Assembly: GCA_019639255.1 (NCBI GenBank)
Contig: JAHBSF010000062.1
Span: 1 to 34,960 of the forward strand
DNA length: 34,960 nt
Source: Acidobacteriota bacterium
GTDB taxonomy: Bacteria; Acidobacteriota; Blastocatellia; RBC074
Reading direction: 5' to 3'
Part shown: positions 17,911 to 26,211 of the stretch, in pieces
Numbering within the stretch: the stretch's first letter is position 1
Layout of the letters: every line of letters starts with the position of its first letter
Notes under the pieces: generated by a model
The model's database searches: none
Seen by the model: only the letters and a program-made list of their open reading frames with translations
Told to the model about the DNA's origin: nothing
Made by a program: the position numbers and the translations under genes

Positions 17911-20313
17911 ATGTTTCAGGATCTGCGCTACGGCGCTCGAATGCTCGTCAAACAGAAGGGCTTTGCCGCAGTTGCAATATTGACTCTCGGATTGGGTATT
18001 GGAGCGAACACGGCGATATTCAGCGTAGTCAACGCCGTGTTGCTGCGCCCGCTGCCTTATCCGGATCCTCAGCAACTCGTCCGACTTTTTGAAACAGTCG
18101 ACAGGACTACGATGTCAGGCGACCGGCAGGAAGTGGCGCCGGCGAACTTCTTCGACTGGCGCGAGCGCAGCAATTCGTTCACAGGTGCGGCCGTTTACAG
18201 CGAGGTAGGTCTGGTTCTCTCGGATGCCGGCGAGGCCGAGCAAATCAAGGGGGCGCTTGCATCCGTGGACTTCTTTTCAGTAGTCGGAGTTCCGCCCTAT
18301 GTGGGTCGTACATTCACCGCCGAAGACGAGCGTTCGGGCGGGCGGTTTGCAGTCATAAGCTTTGATCTATGGCAGCGCCGGTTCGGCGGCTCATCGGATA
18401 TCGTCGGACGCAGCGTGCAGCTTGATGGATTCGGTTTCACGGTTACCGGGGTTATGCAGCGAGGTTTCAGCTATCCGCGAAAGACCGATCTTTGGGAGTT
18501 GTATTCCGTCGGACAGAATCAGCGGCAAATGCGCGAGGCCCGATTTCTGAAGGTGATTGCGCGCCTGAAGCCGGGTACGACAGTAAGCGTTGCTCAAGCG
18601 GAAATGTCCGGCATCGCGGTGCAACTTGCCGAGGAGCACCCGCGCACTAATCGCAACTGGAGCGTCGCCGTAGTCCCATTGCTCGATGAAGAGGTTGGGA
18701 GCGTCAGGCCGGCGCTTGCCCTGCTTTTCGCCGCCGTAGGCCTCGTGCTTCTTATTGCCTGCTCTAATGTAGGAAGCTTGATGCTAGCGCGCAACGCCTC
18801 AAGGCGACAGGAAATAAGCGTCCGTCAGGCGCTCGGCGCAAGCCGCTTCAGGGTGGTCAGGCAATTGCTGACGGAAAGTGTACTGCTCGCGGTTTTGGGC
18901 GGCGCAGCGGGCGTGCTGCTCGGCAGGTGGGGCCTCGATCTGTTGCTGAACCTGGCGCCGAAGGATCTGCCGCGTCTTGGTGAAGTCAGTCTGGACCTCC
19001 GCGTGCTCGCATTCACCATGCTCGTATCTCTCGCCACGGGCGTGCTCTTTGGTCTCGCGCCAGCCTGGCAGTCTGCCAGGCGCGATGTAGGCAACGGTTT
19101 GAGGGAAGGGACTACGCGTTCGACCGGCGGCCCTCGGCGCATCTTCGGCGCACTTGTAGCGGCTGAAACCGCGCTTGCTCTGATGATTCTGACGAGCGGT
19201 GCTCTTCTTGCCGGCAGTTTCCTGAAACTGCAGATGGTCAATCCGGGGGTTGATGTAGAGCGGTTGTTGACGGTCAGCTTTGAGCCTCCATCTGCCGTTT
19301 ACAACGGACGCGACTGGAGGGCCCACCGATTAAAATTCTGGCACGAACTTTCGCCCAGGCTTGCAGCGCTTCCCGGTGTAGAAGCAGTAGGGGCGATAGA
19401 GACGCTGCCCTTTGCGGGCCGCAACCGCGTATGGCGATTTCGGCGAGATCGCGACGACCCGAACGATGCGGCAGGTCCGGCAGCCGTATTTCAGGTTGTT
19501 ACCGAGGATTATTTTCGCGCTTCGGGAATGACTCTCAGGCGCGGGCGAAATTTCACCGTCGCCGACGGCGAGAACTCACCGCCTGTAGCAATAATCAACG
19601 AAACCATGGCTCGACGATTCTGGCCGGATGGAGATGCGCTTGGACAGAGAATAGTCATACGCAACGAACCGACTCCGCGCGAAATCATAGGAATAGTCGG
19701 AGACATCAAGGGACTTGGCCTCGACAAAACGGCGGAACCGGAAATGTACGCGCCGTTCAACCAGTTCGTCATCGACGTTATGCCCATAGTCATTCGCGTC
19801 GCGGGCGATCCGGCATCCCTTACCGGTGCGGTAAGGGAACAGGTGCGAGCCGTAGATCCGCAGGTCGCGATTGCTACGCTAGAGCCTATGACGGCGCTCG
19901 TGGCCGGCACTCTAGCCGAACGTCGCTTTACGATGACGTTGCTCGGATTATTTGCATTAATCGCGTTGATACTCGCGGTTGTTGGCATTTATGGCGTGAC
20001 ATCGTATGTCGTTGCACAAAGGACGCGGGATATAGGGATAAGAATGGCTCTAGGCGCTCAATCGCACGAAGTCGTCAGGCGGATAATCGCCGAGGGACTC
20101 AAACCCGCCGGTGCAGGCATAATCCTCGGTTTGTGTGGAACGCTCGTTGTGACCAGGATGATTGCGGGACTGCTTTTCGGCCTCACCCCGCACGATCCGG
20201 CCGCGTTCGTACTTGTAGTAGGATTGCTGCTTCTTGCGTGCTTGTTGGCGTGTTATTTCCCGGCGCGGAGAGCCGCGAAAATCGACCCGATAATAGCGCT
20301 GCGTCGCGAGTAG
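17911..20313 (+). CDS. ADOP-type ABC transporter permease (MacB/FtsX family)
   Basis: This encodes 800 residues. It opens with DLRYGARMLVKQKGF and LGLGIGANTAIFSVVNAVLL, the signature of the acidobacterial duplicated orphan permeases. It contains two MacB-type periplasmic domains (about 50-260 and 450-660) and two FtsX-type membrane units. Transmembrane helices fall at about 22-42, 270-292, 320-345, 365-385, 415-435, and at three positions near 685-705, 735-755 and 770-790. NASRRQEISVRQALGASR and AQRTRDIGIRMALGAQSHEV are the paired cytoplasmic motifs before the coupling helices, showing the internal duplication. No ATPase is encoded nearby, which is usual for this family. Cargo is unknown; MacB relatives export peptides or drugs by mechanotransmission. 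A GGAGG site lies 5 nt before the ATG. Confidence 0.93.
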   Translation: MFQDLRYGARMLVKQKGFAAVAILTLGLGIGANTAIFSVVNAVLLRPLPYPDPQQLVRLFETVDRTTMSGDRQEVAPANFFDWRERSNSFTGAAVYSEVGLVLSDAGEAEQIKGALASVDFFSVVGVPPYVGRTFTAEDERSGGRFAVISFDLWQRRFGGSSDIVGRSVQLDGFGFTVTGVMQRGFSYPRKTDLWELYSVGQNQRQMREARFLKVIARLKPGTTVSVAQAEMSGIAVQLAEEHPRTNRNWSVAVVPLLDEEVGSVRPALALLFAAVGLVLLIACSNVGSLMLARNASRRQEISVRQALGASRFRVVRQLLTESVLLAVLGGAAGVLLGRWGLDLLLNLAPKDLPRLGEVSLDLRVLAFTMLVSLATGVLFGLAPAWQSARRDVGNGLREGTTRSTGGPRRIFGALVAAETALALMILTSGALLAGSFLKLQMVNPGVDVERLLTVSFEPPSAVYNGRDWRAHRLKFWHELSPRLAALPGVEAVGAIETLPFAGRNRVWRFRRDRDDPNDAAGPAAVFQVVTEDYFRASGMTLRRGRNFTVADGENSPPVAIINETMARRFWPDGDALGQRIVIRNEPTPREIIGIVGDIKGLGLDKTAEPEMYAPFNQFVIDVMPIVIRVAGDPASLTGAVREQVRAVDPQVAIATLEPMTALVAGTLAERRFTMTLLGLFALIALILAVVGIYGVTSYVVAQRTRDIGIRMALGAQSHEVVRRIIAEGLKPAGAGIILGLCGTLVVTRMIAGLLFGLTPHDPAAFVLVVGLLLLACLLACYFPARRAAKIDPIIALRRE

Positions 20314-20321
20314 GGGGAAGA

Positions 20322-20574
20322 GAGATAACGGAACAAACGAAATACAGCAGTTTCGGTTTTGGTGTTCAGGAGAATATTAGAAGTAACTGCGGTGCGTCTT
20401 CGCCGCGCTAGCGGCGCCTGACTTTAGCCGTGGGTTTCAACCCACGGTAGGCTGTAAACGAGGTGTTCACATCGCGTCAGCGACGATTGAATTCCATCGT
20501 TTCTCCACAGCTCAATTCAACCGTCGCTGCCGCGACGCGCAATCTTTCCTGATTCCTACCGTGGGTTTCAACCC
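20322..20574. repeat. Left side of a nested composite of inverted repeats
   Basis: From outside in: the outer 21 bp of the 93-bp element (20322-20342); a TACAGCAG...TTCAGGAGAAT arm (20343-20378); a segment around 20380-20445 with CGCCGCGCTAGCGGCG and CCGTGGGTTTCAACCCACGG; then inner arms CAGCGACGATTGAATT (20478-20493) and AATTCAACCGTCGCTG (20514-20529). CCTACCGTGGGTTTCAACCC then abuts the insertion sequence. Each outer layer recurs in inverted order at 21951-22075. Confidence 0.8.
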
Positions 20575-21951
20575 ATTGGTATCTACACAAGTCGGATGCG
20601 TCAGGAATAACCTGGCACAGCGAGTCCGGCCATCTGTTTTAAGTCGTTGAGATCATAATGCTCAAGCAGTTCAATCGCCGACAGAAAAACCCACAGACCA
20701 GCCAGTATGGCTGGTGCAGTGGCCTGTCCGCGGCGAACCTGCCGTCCACTCAAGCGCACCAACAAATCACGCAAGGCGATTGTTTCCATCTCGGTTGCGC
20801 GCTGCAATTGCCAAACGACGACACAAGCCATGGCGGCCACGAGCAGGCAACGGCTATCGCCTCAGCGGTTTCCTGTTGCCACTGATCTATGAAAGCCGTG
20901 GCTTTTTGAGCAATTTGAAATAGGACTCAATTCTCCATCGCCAGTAGTACCATTCGGCAAGATTGTTCGGCACCGTCTGTGCCGACACATTACTGAGCAA
21001 GTACCATTCGGCTTCAATCTTTCCATCAGGCAGCCGCAATTGACAGACCACCAGACGCAGATTGAGCGGCTCGCCTTGTAAGACTTCCACTGTCGTTTGC
21101 CTTCCACGCGCACGCGAAAAAGCCAGACGATCAATGACGATGCTGAACATACGAGCAAACAATTGGCCGATGACATTCGCCGAAATCTCCACGGCCTGGC
21201 CAGCATGCAAGGCAACTTGGTCGCTGACATCACACAGCAACTGAGTCCGCCCCTGCCAGACAACTCTTTGAACTCCATCGGCGCGCACCAGAAACAAATC
21301 GCCAGCAGCATCCCATTGACGGTAATGAAAGATCGAGTCGCCTTCCCGATCAATGATATGCACCAAGGGCAAAGGCAGCTTTTGCCGATTCAAAAACAAC
21401 ATCGTTTCGCTCACCAATGCCAGTGGCGAAAGATCCGCATGATCGTCGAGAGTCGTGTGCCAACCATCGTTGGCCCACAAGCTAAACTGATCGGCGCGAT
21501 CGGATAACCATTCAAATCGCTGACCAACAACGTCGTCGCCAATTTATAGCCCAACTCAGTGCCGATCTTTTTTGCGATCTTTCTTGCTGCCGTGCGTGGC
21601 GTAAACCAAATCAGACCAATCGTGAATTGCCCAGCCCGTAACGACGGCCACAGGCAAATTTGAGTCTCGCCTGTTCCATCAGCGGCTCCGCCAAGCACGG
21701 GTGCGCGGCATTCGGGTTCAGTAAAAACGCCAGCTGCCTGCGTACTGGCAAAAGCTTCATTCACACTCGGCAGAGCACCCGCGCCTGCCGCTTGATTTTC
21801 ACTGGTATGGAAGTGTTCATTCACCAACTTCTCATACCTTTGCAATCGTGGTTCAAATCAGGTGTCGGAATTATCATTCAATAGCTTGCCTCACCCATTG
21901 CGGGTTGATAAGCGTTTGAATTCAATGTCAAAAACTTGTGTAGATACCAAT
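20575..21951 (-). mobile_element. Decayed IS4-family insertion sequence
   Basis: This element of about 1.38 kb is bounded by perfect 18-bp inverted repeats, ATTGGTATCTACACAAGT at 20575-20592 and its reverse complement at 21934-21951. Its transposase carries the IS4-family YREK signature but is broken by frameshifts. The flanks continue the symmetry (GTGGGTTTCAACCC / GGGTTGAAACCCAC), so the exact ends and any target duplication cannot be fixed. The element sits at the centre of a palindromic repeat. Confidence 0.85.
20601..21845 (-). pseudogene. IS4-family transposase, frameshifted
   Basis: The coding sequence is spread over at least two reading frames. An N-terminal part runs from 21845 to about 21480 (TELGYKLATTLLVSDLNGYP). 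A middle part runs from about 21480 to 20887 (IIDREGDSIFHYRQWD with a catalytic-type Asp, then YYWRWRIESYFKLLK). That last motif fits Y-(2)-R-(3)-E-(6)-K exactly. A C-terminal part covers 20840-20601 (AAMACVVVWQL, LRDLLVRLSGRQVRRG). Reading the DNA between 20900 and 20840 needs further frame changes to join LKSHGF, IDQWQQETAEAIA and the C-terminal part. With three or more shifts, programmed frameshifting is unlikely, so this is a pseudogene and the copy is probably immobile unless helped in trans. Confidence 0.85.
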
Positions 21952-22075
21952 GGGTTGAAACCCACGGCTAAAGTTAGGCGCCGCTAGCGCGGCGAAGACG
22001 CGCTGCCGTTACTTCCAACATTCTCCTGAATACCAAATCAGAAACTGCTGTATTTCGTTTGTTCCGTTATCTCTC
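21951..22075. repeat. Right side of the nested composite of inverted repeats
   Basis: This mirrors 20322-20445. In order it has TGGGTTGAAACCCACGGC, GGCGCCGCTAGCGCGGCG, the reverse complement of the TACAGCAG arm (22017-22052) and the outer 21 bp of the 93-bp element (22053-22073) followed by TC. The middle 50 bp or so of the 93-bp element is missing from both sides, so this is not a simple insertion into an intact copy. The following 45 bp to 22120 hold nothing recognisable. Confidence 0.8.
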
Positions 22076-22120
22076 TTCGGCATGCGTAATCGGTGTGTTT
22101 GGTTCGGCTGCTGCGGTTGC

Positions 22121-22960
22121 TCAATTTGATCCGCTGATTTTTACCTTAGCGATATACGAACCGGAGTTGTCCTTCAAATCCCTTTCATTGACGCTGAGGT
22201 AAAGGAACCCGGAATGCGCGGCGGTGAATTCAGCCTGCCGGCCTACGAAAATGAAATCATTGTTGTCGTCGCCGATCACTGCAATGAGTGCTCCGGTCAG
22301 TCGATCTTCGAGCAGTTTCCCGGGATCGGTCAACTCGATGCCTGCCGGCCCGCTTCGGCGGCCCCTGCCCAGATCCACCTCTCCCGAGGCCGAAATCGTA
22401 ATCCTTTGTCCCTTTTGAATACGAAGATTCGTATTCGTCCAGTCAACCGAAGCAACTACGCGAACCTCTTTTTCTGCGACTACCGGCCCGGCCGGCGCAC
22501 TTGATCCCGGCGATGAGGGCGTGGCTTCAGGTTCATTCCGGCGCGGCGGTGTTGCAGGTTTCTCGATGGGAGGCGTTATTGCAATATCCTGCGGCCTGGA
22601 TGGGGTTGAGGTTGAGGATGCCGGAGGTTTGCTCGGCGCAGTGTCGCGCGGCGTTACGGCCTGTGAAATCGATGACTGGCCGTCGGCGCCGTCGAATTCG
22701 ATGCTTTCGATATCTTCGGCCGCAATGATCATCCGCGTAGAGGATCTACGGCTCGATGTCCCGAGATCGAGTATTACGGTGAATTCGCCCTGGCTGTAAC
22801 CTACCACTCGTCCCTTTATGATGCTGCCGTTTTTAAGTTTTATCGTATCCGCCATCGCAGCCGTCGTAGCGACCGCAAGCAGCATTACCGCCGCTGCGAT
22901 GATCCCAAACCGCCTTATCTGAAACCTGCGGTGAATATGGGAAAGCGCCGATGAAGTCAT
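22121..22960 (-). CDS. Exported protein with a C-terminal LecA (PA-IL)-like domain
   Basis: This encodes 279 residues from the ATG at 22960, which has GGAGG 8 nt upstream; a longer frame to 23014 lacks such a site. Residues about 17-37 (FGIIAAAVMLLAVATTAAMA) are a signal peptide. A small domain follows (TIKLKNGSIIKGRVVGYSQG...EDIESIEF), resembling the short SH3/Sm-like segments common in acidobacterial secreted proteins. Residues about 90-160 are a Pro/Ser/Thr-rich linker. The C-terminal 115 residues (VDWTNTNLRIQKGQRITISA, GALIAVIGDDNNDFIFVG, FLYLSVNERD) resemble the PA-IL/LecA galactose-binding fold, so sugar or surface binding is plausible. It is the last gene of the leftward signalling block, separated from the kinase gene by a 93-bp palindrome. 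Confidence 0.8.
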   Translation of the reverse strand: MTSSALSHIHRRFQIRRFGIIAAAVMLLAVATTAAMADTIKLKNGSIIKGRVVGYSQGEFTVILDLGTSSRRSSTRMIIAAEDIESIEFDGADGQSSISQAVTPRDTAPSKPPASSTSTPSRPQDIAITPPIEKPATPPRRNEPEATPSSPGSSAPAGPVVAEKEVRVVASVDWTNTNLRIQKGQRITISASGEVDLGRGRRSGPAGIELTDPGKLLEDRLTGALIAVIGDDNNDFIFVGRQAEFTAAHSGFLYLSVNERDLKDNSGSYIAKVKISGSN

Positions 22961-23084
22961 GACAATCTCCTCCGAAATTTGATCCGTTTCCAGGGTATTA
23001 CCACAGTGCAGCACCGGCCATTAGCTTAGCACAATCGTTGCGGTCTTGGCAGATTGCGGCGCAGCTTGACCTGACTGTAAGAAA

Positions 23085-23177
23085 GAGATGACGGAACAAA
23101 CTAAAAAAGACGGAAACTACTGAAATATTCAACTTTTCCGTAATTTTCGTTTTATTTCGTTTGTTCCGTTATCTCTC
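23085..23177 (+). repeat. 93-bp palindromic element, full copy 3
   Basis: The arms are GAGATGACGGAACAAACTAA and TTTCGTTTGTTCCGTTATCTC, with the conserved core CCGTAATTTTCG. It lies between two minus-strand genes, 11 bp past the kinase stop. Confidence 0.92.
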
Positions 23178-23188
23178 TGCTCCGCTCC

Positions 23189-26092
23189 TTAATGCGCTTC
23201 GGTGAGAAGCACCACATCGGTGCTCGTATATCCGCGCGAAACGGCAAGTACGTCTCCCCTGGGCGACCAGGCGAACCAGAAAATGGCGTCGGAGGAGAAA
23301 TTGGTAATCTGGCGCGGCGGCGAGCCGTCCAGAGGTTGCACCCAGACGTTCGACACGCCGTCGCGAACATCTACGTAACACAATCCGTTTCCGTCGCGCA
23401 TCCACCTCATCGGAATTGCGGTATCGGCGGTCGGAGGCTGCGACAGGATGCGGTCGGGCGTACCGCCTTCGAATGGAAGAATGGCGATTTGCCATGGTCG
23501 CTCCGCTTCGCCCCTCCACCAGCAGGCTATCCATTTGCCGTCGGGCGATACTACGGGCCATTGTGATAACTGATCCGTAACCTGAACCAGATTGCCGCCC
23601 TCGATCGGCGCCTTCCAGAGCGTAAATCTGTTCGAACCGGTTTCGGTAAAAACGACCCATTTGCCGTCCGGTGATACGTCGAGAAACTCTTCGCCCGCGC
23701 CTCCCGTAAGGGCGGTCATATTGCCGGTGTCGGGGTCGAGCCTGTATATGTTCGAGTTTCCGGTTTTTGTCGAAACAAAAACGATTTGCCCGTCGGCAGT
23801 TGCAGCCGGATAAACATCGGCGCGGGTTGCGGCCGTAGTCAACTGTTTCTGGTCCGTTCCGTCCGGTTTCATAAGCCAGATGTCCTGGCTGCCGCTCATC
23901 CTGGAAACGTAAAAAATCCTGCCGTCGGGCATCCAGCCCAGACCCCTCACGCCGTTGTATTGTCCTACACCGGATGTAATCTGACGAGCGCGGGAGGAAT
24001 CCCCCCCCGGTGCAAGCCATATATTTACGTGAGCCTCAGTCTGGATGGTAACCAGTGCCCGGGAATCGGCAGTCAGGCTCATATCCCGATAATCGTTCAA
24101 ATCATTCGTAATTTTGCGAGGCTCGCCCTTCGGATAGGATAGATACCACACCTGCGCCAGCGTCGAGCCCTGTTCCGTACCCGACAGTACCAACCCTCCC
24201 TCGCTCAACCACGCCAGGCGGCCTACAGTAGACCAGCGGTTGGCTGATATCGGGCGTTCAAATCCGTCCGAAATGCGCACTTCGACCACGTTCATATACC
24301 GCCCGCCAGTGTTGGTTCCGGCCGGGCATGCAATGACGGCGCCGTCCCTGGACCATGCGCATCCGCTGATCCAGTAGAAATCCGTGCCTCTTCTGGTCGA
24401 TAACACTCGTTCGGCGGAACCGTCCGCCTGCGAAACAATGAGCGAGTCCTCGCCCCTGCTTCGGTCGCGCCGAACGAAAGCGAATTGCACGCCGTCCGGT
24501 GAAAACGTAATCGGGCTGTCAATGTTGCTGATGACGCGGCGCGGTTGCCCGCCTAGAACCGGCGCTACATATAATGCCTGTATGGGATTGTTGCCTTCCT
24601 GAGCGACGTAATAAATGAAATTTTCGTCCGGTGAAAATGTCAATCCGCGCACCACCATATCCGCGGGCGGAACTATTTCAAGATTGCTCGTGGTCGCTAC
24701 CTGGCGCACCCAGAGGCTCTGCCGCCCGCCATCGCTTAGCGAGTACACTACATATTTCCCGTCCGGCGATATTGCTGCGCGCGTCGCCCGTCCGGTAGTG
24801 GTGAAGCGCGACACGCGCATCGACTGAAACGCCTGATCCTGATCGCGCCACTGCCACTTGCCGAAAAGCATGGTCATTCCCGCTATTAGAAACGCCAGCA
24901 GTATCAGACCCGTAGCCATAACGCCGCGATTACGCCTGAGTTGGCGCAGGGAAGAAGACAGATTGCCCGTAGGGAAACGCGACGCTGACTCGGTCGGCGC
25001 TGCGGCTTCAATGCCGGTTTCAAAGAATGCGGGCGGAGGCAGGGATGCACCTTTTGGCGCGGGAACGGCCGGAGCTACGGGGCCGGTATTTCGCGCCAGC
25101 GCCTGATCGACTTTGATGCGCTGCTGTATTCGTCTAAGGTCGTTGAGCAGTTCGCGCGCCGTCTGATACCTGACTTCGCGATCCTTTTGCAGAGCCTTTA
25201 TTATGATCCATTCGAGCACGGCCGGAACCTCCGCCCGTAGCTGCGAAACCGGAGGCGGATCGATGTTCAGAATCGATGAGATCACGGCCGTGCGGCTTGT
25301 TGCGCGGAACGGATGAAGATCGGCGACCATTTCGTAGAGCACCACGCCCACGGAAAAAATGTCTGTGCGTACATCCACCTTCAGCCCGCGTGCGTGCTCG
25401 GGCGACATATATGCCGCGGTACCCAGAACGATGCCCGGCGCCGTTTCCGCAAATTGCTCCATGGGGGAGGTTTCATAAAGCGGAAGTTGGGGGGAACTGA
25501 CGGAATCATCTGTATCGCGCACCTCGTCGGGTTTGGACACATCGGCGGTAATGTTTTCGGGCGCCGTATGTGTAGGGAGGCTCGTATAAATCGACTCGTT
25601 TTGCTCGCGTTCGGTGAGTTTTGCAAGGCCGAAATCGAGAATTTTGACGTAACCGTCGGGCCGGATCATGATGTTTTCCGGCTTTATGTCGCGATGAATA
25701 ATGCCCGCTGCGTGAGCCGCTACAAGGGCGCTTACGACCTGAACCGCAATTTCCAGTGCCTCTTCGACGGGAATTGCGCCTCCAGACATCCGTCGGCGCA
25801 GGGTCGTCCCCTCTATGAATTCAGTCGCAATGAAATGCGACTCCTCCGCCCGTCCGACTTCATAGATCGTAATTATGTTGGGATGATTGAGCGCCGAGAC
25901 TGCAAGGGCTTCCTGCTCGAATCGGCGCAATCGTTCCGGGTCCTGGGTAAACTGCAGTGGAAGGAATTTGAGCGCTACCTTGCGGCTGAGGCGCAAATCC
26001 TGCGCGAGGTATACCTCGCCCATGCCGCCCGCGCCGAGCATCGAGATTATTTGATAGCGATCGAATTTTGTTCCGGGAGTAATGGACCGCAT
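23189..26092 (-). CDS. Transmembrane Ser/Thr protein kinase with C-terminal TolB/WD40-like propeller
   Basis: This 967-residue protein starts with a Hanks-type kinase domain (about 10-325): Gly-rich loop LGAGGMGEVY (19-28), K42, catalytic HRDIKPEN (D135) and DFG (D153). From DFG to SPE (230-232) is about 75 residues, roughly twice the usual activation segment; the insert is rich in Thr, Ser, Asp and Glu. One transmembrane helix (about 393-413, GLILLAFLIAGMTMLFG) separates it from a propeller of about 540 residues built of SPDG-type blades (SPDGKYVVYS, SPDGVQFAFV, SPDGKWVVF, SPDGKWIACW, SPRGDVLAVS), predicted to lie outside the membrane. This kinase-propeller fusion is common in acidobacteria, and the propeller may sense a ligand or cell-wall polymer. 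Location beside partner-switching genes suggests shared signalling, but no substrate is shown. Confidence 0.93.
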   Translation of the reverse strand: MRSITPGTKFDRYQIISMLGAGGMGEVYLAQDLRLSRKVALKFLPLQFTQDPERLRRFEQEALAVSALNHPNIITIYEVGRAEESHFIATEFIEGTTLRRRMSGGAIPVEEALEIAVQVVSALVAAHAAGIIHRDIKPENIMIRPDGYVKILDFGLAKLTEREQNESIYTSLPTHTAPENITADVSKPDEVRDTDDSVSSPQLPLYETSPMEQFAETAPGIVLGTAAYMSPEHARGLKVDVRTDIFSVGVVLYEMVADLHPFRATSRTAVISSILNIDPPPVSQLRAEVPAVLEWIIIKALQKDREVRYQTARELLNDLRRIQQRIKVDQALARNTGPVAPAVPAPKGASLPPPAFFETGIEAAAPTESASRFPTGNLSSSLRQLRRNRGVMATGLILLAFLIAGMTMLFGKWQWRDQDQAFQSMRVSRFTTTGRATRAAISPDGKYVVYSLSDGGRQSLWVRQVATTSNLEIVPPADMVVRGLTFSPDENFIYYVAQEGNNPIQALYVAPVLGGQPRRVISNIDSPITFSPDGVQFAFVRRDRSRGEDSLIVSQADGSAERVLSTRRGTDFYWISGCAWSRDGAVIACPAGTNTGGRYMNVVEVRISDGFERPISANRWSTVGRLAWLSEGGLVLSGTEQGSTLAQVWYLSYPKGEPRKITNDLNDYRDMSLTADSRALVTIQTEAHVNIWLAPGGDSSRARQITSGVGQYNGVRGLGWMPDGRIFYVSRMSGSQDIWLMKPDGTDQKQLTTAATRADVYPAATADGQIVFVSTKTGNSNIYRLDPDTGNMTALTGGAGEEFLDVSPDGKWVVFTETGSNRFTLWKAPIEGGNLVQVTDQLSQWPVVSPDGKWIACWWRGEAERPWQIAILPFEGGTPDRILSQPPTADTAIPMRWMRDGNGLCYVDVRDGVSNVWVQPLDGSPPRQITNFSSDAIFWFAWSPRGDVLAVSRGYTSTDVVLLTEAH

Positions 26093-26127
26093 CGGGAATC
26101 CCTGTCTCCTCGAAGTAGGAGATAATA

Positions 26128-26211
26128 GAGATTACGGAACAGACGAAATGAAACGAAACAAACGAAATATCCGATGATTTCCGTAGTTTTCGACTTCAGC
26201 GCTTTCCTCTC
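26128..26211 (+). repeat. Degenerate copy of the palindromic element
   Basis: GAGATTACGGAACAGACGAA on the left and CCGTAGTTTTCG with CCTCTC on the right match the family at reduced identity; the length is 84 bp. The orientation is the same as all readable copies. It fills the gap between the kinase gene and the GAF-phosphatase gene, ending one base before the latter's stop codon. Confidence 0.65.

Noticed and set aside
19431-20411. Plus-strand open frame of 326 codons overlapping the ADOP permease
   Set aside because: It is out of frame with the permease C-terminal half and Arg/Ser-rich; a shadow frame.
20862-21480. Intact two-frame transposase using programmed -1 frameshifting
   Set aside because: At least three frame changes are needed to join the conserved segments, more than a programmed shift would require, so the transposase is called a pseudogene.
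25313-26125. Plus-strand open frame of 270 codons over the kinase domain
   Set aside because: It is antisense to conserved Hanks-kinase motifs, and its product is low-complexity and unrecognisable.
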